DNA of 64,000 nucleotides from Eretmocerus hayati (taxonomy: Eukaryota; Arthropoda; Insecta; Hymenoptera; Aphelinidae). A program made the position numbers and the translations under genes. The notes below the pieces were generated by a model that saw only the letters and a list, made by a program, of their open reading frames with translations, was not told where the DNA came from and did not search any database. How positions within the stretch are numbered: position 1 is the stretch's first letter; every line of letters begins with the position of its first letter. This document shows positions 44,396 to 55,472 of the stretch, one piece after another. Location: assembly GCA_029851415.1 (NCBI GenBank), contig CM056742.1:88092748-88156747 (forward strand). Reading direction: 5' to 3'.

Positions 44396-45378
44396 TAGAT
44401 AGATGTCCTTTATTCGTCCGCAGACAAGAAATCTGATTACATATGATTACATATGCCCGTTGAAAATATAATATCGTGTATAGGAAATAATGTATATATA
44501 TATATATATATACTCATAATAATAATAATTTCAGTGAATCACTGTTTTGGTCAAGGACACTCAGTATCACAATTTGTGACTAGTCAGGGCAAAAATTACT
44601 CATTATTCTAAGTGCAAAATTTTGTAATAAGAGAAGGATAAGGGCTCACAGTCATATCACAGATTATGTTTCACAGTCGGTTGACAGGAGGTCACATATA
44701 GAAAAAAAGAAATATTAAAACAAAGTAGAGCCCAACCCATCACAGATTAAAATAGTGCTTCTTCTCTACATCAATCCCCTGAGGAGACTGTGTCACTAAG
44801 AAATTTTTTAAAGCCTCTTTAAGTAACGATACTTTCCTCAGCTGCCGAAAGCCCGGAGGGAGAAAGTTCCACAGATGAGCACATTGAACTTGGAATGATC
44901 TTCTTCCATACTCAAGTCTCATGTTGGGGACTTTGAGTACTCGCTCTTCCAGATCACCACGTGCGGGGCGTTTGGATTGGTACCTGGTAAACATCGCAGC
45001 TAGGTAGCCAGGTTCTCCCAAGTGCATGATCTTATGCATCAAAAGAGCTGCGAAGTACATTCTCCGCGAATCAGTACGTAACCAACCCAGACGCTCCCTA
45101 AACGGGGTGATGTGCTCGTCTCTCCTAAGATCAAAAATTTATCTCACACATGAATTGCTCAGTCGCTGTATCCGTTGCCGCTGTTCGTCCGTGGCGTCGA
45201 GGTACACGACCGTGCAGTAATCTAAATGCGGTTGAACCAAAGACTCGACTAGGCGAACTCGGAGTGGTCTGGTGATACACGCCCTAAAAAACCGCAAACC
45301 GTAAAGGGCTCTGTTTACTTTCTTAGTTAATTGATCGATGTGCGGTTCCCACGTCAGTTCGCTGTCAAGTGTAACACC

Positions 45379-45382
<4 letters not shown>
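44360..45382 (-). mobile_element. 5'-truncated family-A copy A'
   Basis: The coding remnant covers the RT thumb and C-terminus (LGVTLDSELTWEPHIDQL, YFAALLMHKIMHLGEPGYLA, ending KKHYFNL). A frame break lies near 45139, where the expected Tyr-Ile-Phe region meets stops. The 5' end is cut at TAGGTGTTACACTTGAC, next to a (GA)n tract. The 3' end has AATAAAGGACAT followed by (ATCT)n(CT)n, which runs straight into the 5' end of element C. Confidence 0.85.
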
Positions 45383-45428
<46 letters not shown>

Positions 45429-45433
<5 letters not shown>

Positions 45434-47994
45434 GGACCGCATGGCGAACAAGGAAGCTGCAACGACCATCGCTGGCGGAAGATGACAGAGCGTACAAAGA
45501 AGCAAAGAAGGCTCTCGTTCTAGCCATCCGGAGGAGCAAAGAGAAGTGCTGGGGTGAACTGTGCGACATGGTTAACGAAGACCCCTGGGGCACGCCATAT
45601 CGCGTGGTCATGTCAAAGGTCCGACCCCGGAGGGGCAACCCAGCACCGACCGATGCAGCAACATTGCGCACCATCGTGGAAGACCTCTTCCCAGCAGGAG
45701 AACCCAGAGTTACATTCCCTACGGAGAGCGAAGACCCCATCCCGCTCTTCACTATGCAAGAGCTACTCATAGCGGCGAAGAGAATGCCGAACGGCAAGGC
45801 CCCTGGCCTGGATGGCATCCCAAACGAGGCTCTGAAACTGGTCTTCAAATACAAGCCAGATCTACTCCTCGACCTCTTCAACATCTGTCTGAGCGCGGGA
45901 ACTTTCCCGGACAAGTGGAAACGCCAGAAGCTGGTCCTGATACCTAAGGGTCAAGGAGGTCAACGCCCTCTCAGCATGCTCGACAATATCGGGAAAATGT
46001 ACGAGAGGATGGTGCTCAACAGGGTGGAAAAAGCCTACGAAGAAGGCGGTGGGCTATCACCAATGCAGTTCGGGTTCCGGAAGGGACGGAGCACTGTGCA
46101 CGCGATCGAGGCGGTCCAAGAACGGGTTCAAGCGTCGGTTGGGAACCCATACCAAGGAAGAGGAGGATTCTGTGCCATCATTGCGTTGGACATAAAGAAC
46201 GCATTCAACTGCGCGAGCTGGGAGCGAGTCTATCAATCCCAAGCAGGTAAAGTGCCCCCCTATCTACTAGCCGTCACGAGTGACTACCTGCGGAACAGGA
46301 CCCTCGTGTACGACACCGACGAGGGACAAGAGATTCGGGTACTGTCCGCCGGAATCGGACAGGGATCGGTCTCCGGGCCGTTCAACTGGAACACCCAGTA
46401 TGACAGCTTACTGTCTATCGAACTGCCAGAAGGAGTGATAATAGTGGCTTTCGCCGACGACGCGGGACTCATAGTATGGGCTGACAACGAGGAACTCTTG
46501 GGTAGACGCGCGAACGAAGCGCTGGCCCGAGTCTACGAGTGGATGATTAGCAGGCTTCTGGAGCTCGCTGTCAAGAAGTGCGAAGCAATCGTGGTCACAA
46601 GGCGTAGGGAGTTTGACTTACCCCGGTTTTATATCAACGGGCAAGAGATTCCACGGAAGACAGAGCTTAAATACCTCGGTGTATGGCTCGACGACAAGTG
46701 GTCGTTCAAGAAGCACATCCAGGAAGCCGCCCAGAAGGCGAGCAGGGTCGGTGCGGCGCTCCAGCGGCTTATGCCGAATATCGGAGGACCCAAGGAAAAG
46801 AGGCGCGCACTTCTCAACACCGTCACTACCTCCATCATGTTGTACGGTGCACCCGTGTGGGGGAAGAGAGTAGAGAAGACCATAATCGAGAAGAGAATGG
46901 GGCCTGTCCACCGAAGAGCGGCCCTGAGGAGTATCCGTGCCTACCGCACTGTGTCAGGAGATGCGGCTTACGTATTGGCGAGTACTTCGCCCATCCACTT
47001 GCTCGTCGCGGAGCGAGTGAGGATCTGGGACCGCCAAAAAGTGATCGGAGCCGAACGAGTACTCACTCCGACGATGGAGGAGATCATCCGCGACAACGAG
47101 AAGGAAACCACCCTTGAGCATTGGCAAACTGAGTGGGATTCGCCATTTGCAAACGGCAGATGGACGCACCGGCTGATCCGTGACGTAGCCAAGTGGGCGG
47201 AACGCACCCACGGAGAGATGGACTACTGGACGACGCAGGCACTGAGCGATCATGGTTGCTTCGGTTCCTATCTAACCAGGTTCAAGAAGAGGACGACCCC
47301 AGCATGTCAGTTATGCGGGGACGAATGGGATGACGCCGAACATGCCCTGTTCAAGTGCAGCGACACCCGGAGAGAGCGCGCCGAGCTGGATGAATGGCTG
47401 GGTGCTCAACTAACACCTGAGAATCTCGTCCCGTACTTGCTCCGCAACCAGGAGACATGGGATAGACTCACCGGATACATCAAGCTGGTGATGACCCGCA
47501 AAGAAGAGAAAGAGAGGGAAGTAAGGCGCCTCGAAGCAGGCGAATTACAGTGACTCTGCCGATTGAAACAGAAGAGGTCCAAATGGTTCCAGGAGGAATA
47601 TGATGGACTGAAGAGGGAAGAGAGAAGAAAGAAGAGAGAAGAAAGAAGATGAAGAATGAAGAGATGGAAGAAGATCGAAGAAAGGGAAACAACACCTGCG
47701 AGTCGTGAGAAGAGAGACGCTCGATCCTGAGCGCGAGACGCCGCCGGCCCTGAAGTAATGCTCACGCGGTGCCGGGGCCGGATTGGTAAGTTGGTGGATC
47801 TCTCCCTTGTCCAATGGCCGGCGCCAACGGAGAAGGAAGAGAGGGTTTACCCGGTTCGGATGGCCGTATCGATGGGGATTCCAGCCCGGGACTGTTGGGG
47901 AGGTGCTGGCCAGCCGTGTTTGGCTGACCGGTGCCTCTCCTTCGTACGTCGCAGCGTATTTGCCCTACAACCACCTTAAAAAAAAAAAAAAAAA
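45429..47994 (+). mobile_element. R1-clade non-LTR element in a (GA)n microsatellite
   Basis: A 5'-truncated R1-clade element with an intact RT ORF, a 3' UTR of about 420 bases and a poly(A) run (about 47979-47994). (GA)n flanks both sides (45383-45428 and 47995-48012), which fits insertion into a (GA)n tract with duplication. Waldo-type and other R1-clade elements are known for microsatellite targets. Its orientation is opposite to the neighbouring A copies. Confidence 0.85.
45568..47553 (+). CDS. R1-clade reverse transcriptase with C-terminal CCHC zinc finger
   Basis: The 661-residue frame is open and also open upstream to 45430, where it enters the (GA)n tract, so the Met at 45568 is not the native start and the endonuclease is lost. 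Motifs: NGKAPGLDGIPNEALK (75-90), FGFRKGRSTVHAIEA (168-182), ALDIKNAFN (Asp208), GIGQGSVSGPFNWN (262-275), VAFADD (FADD 295-298), LKYLGVWLDDKW, and a C-terminal CQLCGDEWDDAEHALFKC finger typical of R1-clade ORF2. The GIGQGSVSGP box departs from the common G-PQGS-LGP form. Without its endonuclease the copy cannot integrate on its own. Confidence 0.9.
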   Translation: MVNEDPWGTPYRVVMSKVRPRRGNPAPTDAATLRTIVEDLFPAGEPRVTFPTESEDPIPLFTMQELLIAAKRMPNGKAPGLDGIPNEALKLVFKYKPDLLLDLFNICLSAGTFPDKWKRQKLVLIPKGQGGQRPLSMLDNIGKMYERMVLNRVEKAYEEGGGLSPMQFGFRKGRSTVHAIEAVQERVQASVGNPYQGRGGFCAIIALDIKNAFNCASWERVYQSQAGKVPPYLLAVTSDYLRNRTLVYDTDEGQEIRVLSAGIGQGSVSGPFNWNTQYDSLLSIELPEGVIIVAFADDAGLIVWADNEELLGRRANEALARVYEWMISRLLELAVKKCEAIVVTRRREFDLPRFYINGQEIPRKTELKYLGVWLDDKWSFKKHIQEAAQKASRVGAALQRLMPNIGGPKEKRRALLNTVTTSIMLYGAPVWGKRVEKTIIEKRMGPVHRRAALRSIRAYRTVSGDAAYVLASTSPIHLLVAERVRIWDRQKVIGAERVLTPTMEEIIRDNEKETTLEHWQTEWDSPFANGRWTHRLIRDVAKWAERTHGEMDYWTTQALSDHGCFGSYLTRFKKRTTPACQLCGDEWDDAEHALFKCSDTRRERAELDEWLGAQLTPENLVPYLLRNQETWDRLTGYIKLVMTRKEEKEREVRRLEAGELQ

Positions 47995-48940
47995 AGAGAG
48001 AGAGAGAGAGCGATTGATTGATTGATGGTCCTTTATCCGTCCGAAGACAAAAAATCGTATTACATATGTTTACATATGTCCGGTGAAATAACAAGCACAA
48101 GAAAATCATAATTGCACACATGATGAATTCAGTTGATTAATGTTTTGGTCAAGGGCAATTAGTATCACAGTTTGTGACTAGTCAAGACAAATGCACAAAA
48201 AATACTCATAACTCTAAGCGGAAATTGACAAGAAAAAAGAGAAGGGGTATGGGCTCACAGTTATATCGCAGTTACATTACGTCAGTCAAGTGACGAAAAG
48301 TCACATAAATACGAACTCTAATTGAAGTGAGAGCCCACCCCATCACAGATTCAAATATTGCTCTTTTCCACATCAATCCCCTGAGAAGACTGTGTCAGAA
48401 AAAATCTTTCACGGCTTCTTTGAATAATGATATTTTCCCCATCTGCCGAAAGCCCGGAGGGAGAAAGTACCACAAATGAGCACACTGAGCCTGGAATGAT
48501 CTTCTTCCGTACTCAAGTCTCATATTGGGAACTTTCAGTACCCGCTCTTCTGCATCACCACGTGCCTGGTGAACATCGCAGCTAGGTAGCCAGGCTCTCC
48601 TAAATGCATGATCTTGTGCATTAACAGAGCTGCGAAGTACATTCTCCGCGAATCAGTACATAACCAACCCAAACGTTCCCTGAACGGGGTGATGTGCTCG
48701 TCTCTCCTAAGACCGAAAATGTACCTCACACATGAATTGATTAGTCGCTGTATCCGTTGCCGCTGTTTGTCCTTGGCGTCGAGGTACACGACCGTGCAGT
48801 AATCTAAATGCGGTTGAACCAGGGACTCGACCAGGTGAATTCGGAGAGGTCTGGTGATACACGCCCTAAAAAACCCCAATCCGTATAGGGCTTTGTTGAC
48901 TTTCTTAGTCACTTGATCAATATGCGGTTTCCACGTAAGT
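47995..48940 (-). mobile_element. 5'-truncated family-A copy A''
   Basis: The minus strand encodes the RT C-terminal part (KKVNKALYGLGFFRACIT, QPHLDYCTVVYLDA, YIFGLRRDEHITPF), followed by a shortened end. The 5' end is cut at ACTTACGTGGAAACCGC, next to the (TATC)n tail of the chimera. The 3' end has the family-A finish (TTTTTTGTCTTCGGACGG, ATAAAGGACC) and the tail (AATC)n followed by (CT)n, into which the R1-clade element later inserted. Confidence 0.85.
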
Positions 48941-49240
48941 TATAGATAGATAGATAGATAGATAGATACGTTTATTATTCTGCCAATAGGCAAAAACCAA
49001 ATAATCATCACATATGTAAACATATTGTCAGAGTATTTCACTACTAGATGCACACATTAAAAATACCATTTGCAAAGAAATAAGAAAAATTCTGGCTACA
49101 ATATAATAAGTATAGATATTTGGTCAGCGCTTCTAGCAGTCTAAGTTTATCACAGATATGACACGTCACTTAATAAATATAAAAAGAAGACAAGGTTGCA
49201 CTAATGAAATATATACCTTTTTCTATCTTGCTGAGAATGC

Positions 49241-51395
49241 TCATTCCAATACATCTGGGATGATCGGGGAGCCCCGGGAGTCAAGCATGAAGAAATGAGA
49301 CTTTAAAGCGAGTTTGAATGATGATAATGAGGGTGAGCTGCGCAGAAGGGGCGGTAGAGAGTTCCAGAGCCTGGCATCACGATACTGAAAGGAGTATTCA
49401 GTGGCTTTGAGCCGGACTCTGGGGATGTTGAGATCTCTCTCATCACTCCGACTGGTGCATCTATGCTGGTACTTGGTGAACATTGCAGCCAAGTATTCGG
49501 GCTCTTTCATTCTAATTGCTTTGTAGATGAGAATGGCTGCAAAATATAGTCTACGAGTTCACTGTCAAGTGTAACACCAAGACTCGCGACCGTGTCACTG
49601 AACGGGATGAACTTTCCAACCTGTATTTCAATCCCTGGCAAGTCCATTCTTTTCAGATCCTCGATGTTCCTCTCAGAGCTGAAGAAGATTGCCTTGGTCT
49701 TGCCAGCGTTGAGACGCAGGCCGGAACTTCTGGCCCATTCAGCAATTAGTCGTCCTACTTCTCCCAACCGAGTGATGCCTTCCTTGATCTTAGTTTTCTC
49801 GACTTGGAGATAAATTTGAAGATCATCCGCATACAATAGATGATATACCGACTTCCCGTCTAGCAAACCAGGTAAGTCATCAACATATAAGCTGAAGAGT
49901 AAAGGCCCGAGAACGGATCCCTGTGGAACACCCAGATTGGTTTCAAGCCAATCAGAACTACCAGATTTTGAAGTGACTATTTGGGTGCGGCCTTGTAAGT
50001 ATGATTTCATCCACAGGAGTGCCGATCTTGAGAATCCAAGGTTTCGGAGCTTCCTCAATAGCTTTGACGGTGTTATTGTGTCGAAAGCTTTGCTAAAGTC
50101 GAATAGTAGGAGTAAGCCGATCTTCTTCCTATCAATGCCTACTCTGATGTCATCCGTCAACTTTAGTCAAGCTGTCTGGGTGCTATGGTATTGCCTGAAA
50201 CCAGTCTGGAAGCGATCAAGAAGTTTCTCTACTTTCAAATACTCCGTGATTTGGTCATGTGCAATTTTTTCCAGAACCTTGCAAAGGAAACACAGCAGTG
50301 CTATGGGACGAAAGTCCGAGACCGTTGATGGAGCTGCAGTCTTCTTCAATGCAATCGGCTGCGCTTGCTTCCAAGCTTCGGGAAAAACGCTATGAGCGAA
50401 AGAGGAATTCAATATATGTACAATAAGATCACCAATTGTCGGAAGAGCCTTCGCGATCACGCTCTGGGGGATCCCATCCACCCCGCGGGCCTGCGAGGAG
50501 AAATGTTTGATAGCAAGGACTACATCATCGGAATTCGTGGGCTTAAATTCAAACCCCTCCTCCGGTGCAGAGTTAATATCGTCCATTGCTCCATTGATAT
50601 TCCCGTGAGGCGAAACGGAAACCCCCGCAAAGTGAGCGTTCAACTCATCCGGTGTGAAACCGTGAAGTTCTTTCTCTTTGCTCTTGGGCAAGAGGCCGAG
50701 ATTGCGCATCTCCTTCCAAATATTCTTGTTCTGATCAAGAGCGTCTGAAAGATGGTTTTGAAGGAAGGAATAACGCTCTTGCTCAATGCGCAGATCGACC
50801 TCTTCGCTAAGCCGAAAGTACTCATTTTGAAGCTCAGGACACTTGCACTGGTTGCGTTGCATACGCTCCCAACGCCTGCGCATCGCGTCTCGCTTATTCA
50901 TGAGCACCCTCAACTCAGGACCAATCCAAGGAGCATCATTTTTACGCGGGTTTATAGTTTTTTCCGGTGCTAATTCATCTAAAACGATCATTAAATTTTC
51001 ATTCAAGCAGTGAATTGCGTCTTCCAAACTGGTTTCGGCACTCCCAAGAGCTGTCCAGTCACAGCGGAGCAGACGGTCATTCAATGTCTCCGGGGTGATG
51101 TTACGAAAATCCCTATACTTGAAGGAATTTTTCAGCGGAGTAGGGGTGAAGACGTTGATGGTGACGTCAATGACCGAGTGCCGCACATACAAGGCAACTC
51201 CTCCACCCCCTCTGTTGCGATCTTGTCGCAACAACGGAAAACCTGGAATTTGAACGAGACTGTCATCCACATACTCATCTAGCTTCGACTCGGCCACCCC
51301 TAATAGATGATAGGAGGGATCGTTAGCGACGAGCAAGCGTAGATGCTCAATCTTATCTGTCAGGGAGTTAAGGTTGATAAATCCCGCTTTTAAAG
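49241..51395 (-). pseudogene. Chimeric ORF2 with endonuclease deletion, nonsense codon and B-family end
   Basis: From about 51395 the frame gives the endonuclease start (AGFINLNSLTDKIEHLR, LLGVAESKLDEY, GGGGVALYVRH). It then jumps to HSVIDVTINVF: compared with A1, about 150 residues including GDLN and the IDH region are missing in frame. The linker and RT follow (FRQYHSTQTA, then an in-frame TGA at 50164-50166; [43 protein letters not shown]). After SLGVTLDSEL the sequence switches near 49557 to family B, whose C-terminus (RMKEPEYLAAMF to PDVLE) is in another frame. RT catalytic residues are kept, but the protein is not functional as a unit. Confidence 0.85.
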
Positions 51396-53009
51396 AATTA
51401 CTCCTCCCTCGTCGCTCTTCAGCAGCCGTATCCAGTCAGGGAGTCCTTGCTGATTCTGTTGCCGGAACTTTATTTTGCTCCGGAACGATAGTGCAGCTCT
51501 GGGTGTTATTAGAGGACGCACAGGTGCGTTCCGGACCACTTCGACAGGTCGTTTGAATGACCTGCAGATCAGCAAGGGATTCGAACGTATGCGCTCGCTC
51601 ACCATTTTTCCGTCTAACCCAGAAACGCCCATCACTGTGTCAGACGTATTTAAGACCCAAACCGCGTGCAACCGACCTTAAACGTACAAATTCTTTGTAT
51701 TTTTCACGGTGGAGCATCTCATTTATAAAGATTCTACGGTCTGGCACATGAGCTTTCGTATCTGGGTCGATTAAGTCAGGCTGGATATTGTTGGCCGTGA
51801 AATGATTATTGGTGATTGAACGTTTAGCCCGAATCACTTTCCCGACTTGTCGACTACTGGAGAGTTGGACTACACATGATGGTAAATTGCGCGTGATGGC
51901 AGCTGAGGCTCGGGAAGATAGAACCGAGTCACGATTACGTGTTGGAGTCCTCTCCCCCGACGCACGCCCCGGTCGCAGGACACGGACATCAGCAATGTCT
52001 GCCCTCTCCAATGAGGGGAGAATAGACTTGAGCACTGCATAAGAAATATCAGATATCTGTGCTGGTGAGGCCTTAGAATCTTCTTTTAATACACCATTAA
52101 TAATCAGTTTACAGCGCTCACGTCTGTCATTGCCTAGTCCCTGCCCTTGCTCCCGAACGTATGGGTGGGGGGACTCGTCCATCCTAGGGGCAGTGTTAGG
52201 AATCGAGGATTGATGTGTCGATTCAGCATTACTGTTCTCATCATTACGAAATTTACTATTCTGCAGAGTACTCTGGAAGCCTGACAATAGCTCCGTTAAG
52301 GTAGAAATTTGGCCTGCCATAATGGAATTTTGCTCCAGAAGAAGCTGTCGATCCAAGCGAAGCTCCTCCAGCTGGGAGCTTTGCTTCTCTATAAGTCCCT
52401 CGAGAGAAGATACACGTGCCAACAATCGATCATCCACCTCACTTACTGCTGGTGTGCAAGATGGAGAGGTAGTGGCAACGTTTTGTCGGATCACGAGGGA
52501 TTTTATTTCGTCAAGCTGGTTCTGAAGCAAGGCATTTTGGTTGTAGAATAGGTCCAGAGTACTCTCCCGTATATATACCCACTTCGGTTCCGGAGAGTTT
52601 GACGACGTGGACGTAGTTGTTGCTGCAGGTTGATCCGAGATGTTGAGGCTATTGCTTTCCACCGATCCGACGGGGTGATCCACGTGTGGTGTACTGAGCA
52701 GCGACGGAGAGGCAGTAGTGAGCCGCGCATCAGCTTGCTGCTTTTGAATGTTCGCGGGCTCTCTTCTGCTGGACTCGTGGATAGTGGCGCCACTTAACGG
52801 AGGCGAAGCAGTAGCTGGCGGAATACCCCCCGCTAGCGTGAGCTGTCGACTCTCGATGGCTTGAGAGGCACTGGTGGTGGGGAGCTCAGCGCTGCTGCCC
52901 GTGGTGGTATGTTGCGGGGCGAGGGGAGACTTTCCTGACGCGCCACGCGAGCTGAGCCGCATGTGTGAGAGCGGCTGATTACTCACACGTCTTCGTGGGC
53001 TTGTTTTCT

Positions 53010-53011
<2 letters not shown>

Positions 53012-53055
<44 letters not shown>
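53012..53055 (+). repeat. (TC)n microsatellite within ORF1 of the chimera
   Basis: About 20 uninterrupted TC units. The plus-strand A copy starts right after it, and TCTCTCTGG follows the 3' tail of that copy at 55474, so the tract was the insertion target. Confidence 0.9.
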
Positions 53056-53056
<1 letters not shown>

Positions 53057-53058
<2 letters not shown>

Positions 53059-55472
53059 CTGCGACTGGACAGCTCTGAATGAGAATTTAATGACTGTTAT
53101 AGATGAATTAGCGCCAGAAAAAACTATCAACCCGCGAAAAAATGATGCTCCTTGGATTGGTCCTGAGTTGAGGGTGCTCATGAATAAGCGAGATGCGACG
53201 CGCAGGCGCTGGGAACGAAATCAACGTAACCAGCGCAAGTGTCCTGAGCTTCAAAGTGAGTATTTTCGGCTTAGCGAAGAGGTCGGCTTGCGCATGGAAC
53301 AAGAGCGTAACTCCTTCCTTCAAAACCATCTATCAGACGCTCTTGATCAACATAAGAACATCTGGAAGGAAATGCGCATCCTCGGCCTCCTGCCTAAGAG
53401 CAAAGAGGAGGAACTTCACGGTTTCACACCGGATGAGTTGAACGCCCACTTTGCGGGAGTTTCCGTTTCACCTCACGAAAATATAGATGAAGCAATGGAC
53501 GATATAAATTCGGCTTCAGAGGAGGGTTTTCATTTTAAGCCTACAAATTTCAATAACGTAGTCCTTGCTATCAAACATTTTTCCTCGCAAGCCCGTGGGT
53601 CAGACGGGATTCCCCAAAGCGTGATCGCGAAGGCTCTTCCGGCTATTGGTGATCTTATTGTACATATTTTCAACTCCTCTTTCGCTCATAGCACTTTTCC
53701 CGAGGCTTGGAAGCAAGCACAGCTGATCGCACTGAAAAAGACTGCCGCTCCATCAACGGTCTCGGACTTCCGTCCTATAGCGCTGCTGTGTTTTCTCGCC
53801 AAGGTCCTGGAAAAAATCGCACACGACCAAATCACGGAGTACTTAAAACAAGAGGAATTACAAGATCGCTTCCAGACTGGTTTCAGGCAATACCATAGCA
53901 CCCAGACAGCTCTACTAAAGTTGACAGATGACATCAGAGTAGGCATTGACAAGAAGAAGATCACCTTGCTCCTGCTTTTTGACTTTGGTAAAGCTTTTGA
54001 CACGATATCACCATCTAAGATGTTGAGTAAACTGCGAAATCTTGGCTTTTCGAGATCGGCACTTCTGTGGATAAAATCATACTTACAAAGTCGCACCCAA
54101 AAAGTCACTTCAATATCTGGTAATTCTGATTGGCTTGAAACCAATCTGGGTGTTCCACAGGGTTCCGTTCTCGGGCCTTTACTCTTCAGCTTATATGTCA
54201 ATGATTTACCTGGTTTGCTAGACGGAAAGTCGGTACATCATCTATTTTATGCGGACGACCTCCAAATTTATCTCCAAGTCGAGAAAACTAAAATCAGGGA
54301 GGGCATCGCTCGGCTGGATGAAATAGGACGACTAGTTGCCGAATGGGCTAAGAGTTCCGGCCTGTGTCTCAACGCTGGCAAGACCAAGGCAATCTACTTC
54401 AGCTCTGAGAGGAATATCAAAGATCTGAAGAGAATGGACTTGCCAGGGGTTGAGATACAGGATGGAAATTTCATCCCGTTCAGTGATACGGTTGTGAGTC
54501 TCGGTGTTACACTTGATAGTGAACTGACGTGGAAACCGCACATTGACCAAGTTACTAAGAAAGTTAACAGAGCCCTATACGGTTTGCGGTTTTTTAGGGC
54601 GAGTATCACCAGACCTCTCCGGATTCGCCTAGTCGAGTCATTGGTTCAACCGCATCTAGATTACTGCACAGTCGTGTACCTCGACGCCACGGACGAACAG
54701 CGGCAACGGATACAGAGACTGAGCAATTCATGTGTGAGATTCATCTTTGATCTTAGGAGAGACGAGCACATCACCCCGTTTAGGGAGCGATTGGGTTGGT
54801 TACGTACTGATTCGCGGAGAATGTACTTCGCAGCATTTTTGATGCATAAGATCATGCATTTGGGAGAACCTGGCTACCTTGCTGCGATGTTTACCAGGTA
54901 CCAATCCGAACGCCCCGCACGCGGTGATACAGAAGAGCGGGTACTCAAAGTTCCCAATATGAGACTTGAGTATGGAAGAAGATCTTTCCAGGTTCAATGT
55001 GCTCATTTGGGGAACTTTCTCCCTCCGGGATTTCGGCAGCTGGGGAAGATATCGTTGTTTAAAGAGGCCTTAGAAGATCTCTTGATGACACAGACTCCTC
55101 AGAAGATTGATGTGGAGAAGAAGCATTATTTTAATCTATGATAGGCTTGGGTTCTTATTTTTAGCTTACGATTAGTTTTACGTGACCTTCTGTCACCTGA
55201 CTGAAGCAAACTGTGATATTTTCTCTTAGGTGAACCCATGCTCTCAGATTTTAGACATACGCGAATTCGCAATTGTATTGACTAGTCACAATTTGTGATA
55301 TGTACCTGTCCTTGACCAAATCGCTTGTGTTATATATATTTTACACCTTTTCTTTTTATTTTTGAATTTTTGAATACTCAATTATTCCTAGAATTATGCA
55401 ACATATGTAAAAATATGTGGGTTATATTTTGTCTTATGACGAATAAAGGACATCAATCAATCAATCAATCAA
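53057..55472 (+). mobile_element. Family-A copy on the plus strand, 5'-truncated, intact ORF2 remainder
   Basis: It begins at CGCTGCGACTGGACAGCTCT (the C-terminal edge of the endonuclease region) and ends with GACGAATAAAGGACATC plus (AATC)n at 55444-55472. (TC)n stands on both sides. A 14-codon in-frame deletion near the start joins CDWTAL directly to NENLM, compared with the chimera. It lies inverted inside ORF1 of a related copy. Confidence 0.9.
53090..55141 (+). CDS. CR1-group reverse transcriptase (ORF2 without endonuclease), family A
   Basis: A 683-residue intact frame, open upstream to the truncation point, so the Met at 53090 is not the native start. Motifs: KNDAPWIGPELRVLMNKRD linker (18-36), FQTGFRQYHSTQTALLKLTD (261-280), FDFGKAFDTIS (297-307; Gly where relatives have Ser), [20 protein letters not shown] (353-372), FYADDLQIYL (YADD 387-390), NAGKTKAIYFSSERN, ALYGLRFFRASITRPL, then the C-terminal region to KKHYFNL. 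It contains all RT catalytic Asp residues but lacks the endonuclease, so it could make RT but not integrate alone. It is the best reference for family A in the window. Confidence 0.9.
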   Translation: MTVIDELAPEKTINPRKNDAPWIGPELRVLMNKRDATRRRWERNQRNQRKCPELQSEYFRLSEEVGLRMEQERNSFLQNHLSDALDQHKNIWKEMRILGLLPKSKEEELHGFTPDELNAHFAGVSVSPHENIDEAMDDINSASEEGFHFKPTNFNNVVLAIKHFSSQARGSDGIPQSVIAKALPAIGDLIVHIFNSSFAHSTFPEAWKQAQLIALKKTAAPSTVSDFRPIALLCFLAKVLEKIAHDQITEYLKQEELQDRFQTGFRQYHSTQTALLKLTDDIRVGIDKKKITLLLLFDFGKAFDTISPSKMLSKLRNLGFSRSALLWIKSYLQSRTQKVTSISGNSDWLETNLGVPQGSVLGPLLFSLYVNDLPGLLDGKSVHHLFYADDLQIYLQVEKTKIREGIARLDEIGRLVAEWAKSSGLCLNAGKTKAIYFSSERNIKDLKRMDLPGVEIQDGNFIPFSDTVVSLGVTLDSELTWKPHIDQVTKKVNRALYGLRFFRASITRPLRIRLVESLVQPHLDYCTVVYLDATDEQRQRIQRLSNSCVRFIFDLRRDEHITPFRERLGWLRTDSRRMYFAAFLMHKIMHLGEPGYLAAMFTRYQSERPARGDTEERVLKVPNMRLEYGRRSFQVQCAHLGNFLPPGFRQLGKISLFKEALEDLLMTQTPQKIDVEKKHYFNL

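Noticed and set aside
47406..47814. Leu/Ser/Phe-rich minus-strand ORFs that look like membrane proteins
   Set aside because: They are the complement of the Glu/Arg/Lys-rich end and 3' UTR purine runs of the R1-clade element.
35292..54201. Antisense ORFs of about 150-170 codons recurring in three family-A RT copies (35292-35750, 49937-50395, 53686-54201)
   Set aside because: They mirror the same sense-strand RT region and have no own motifs; openness follows from codon use on the coding strand.
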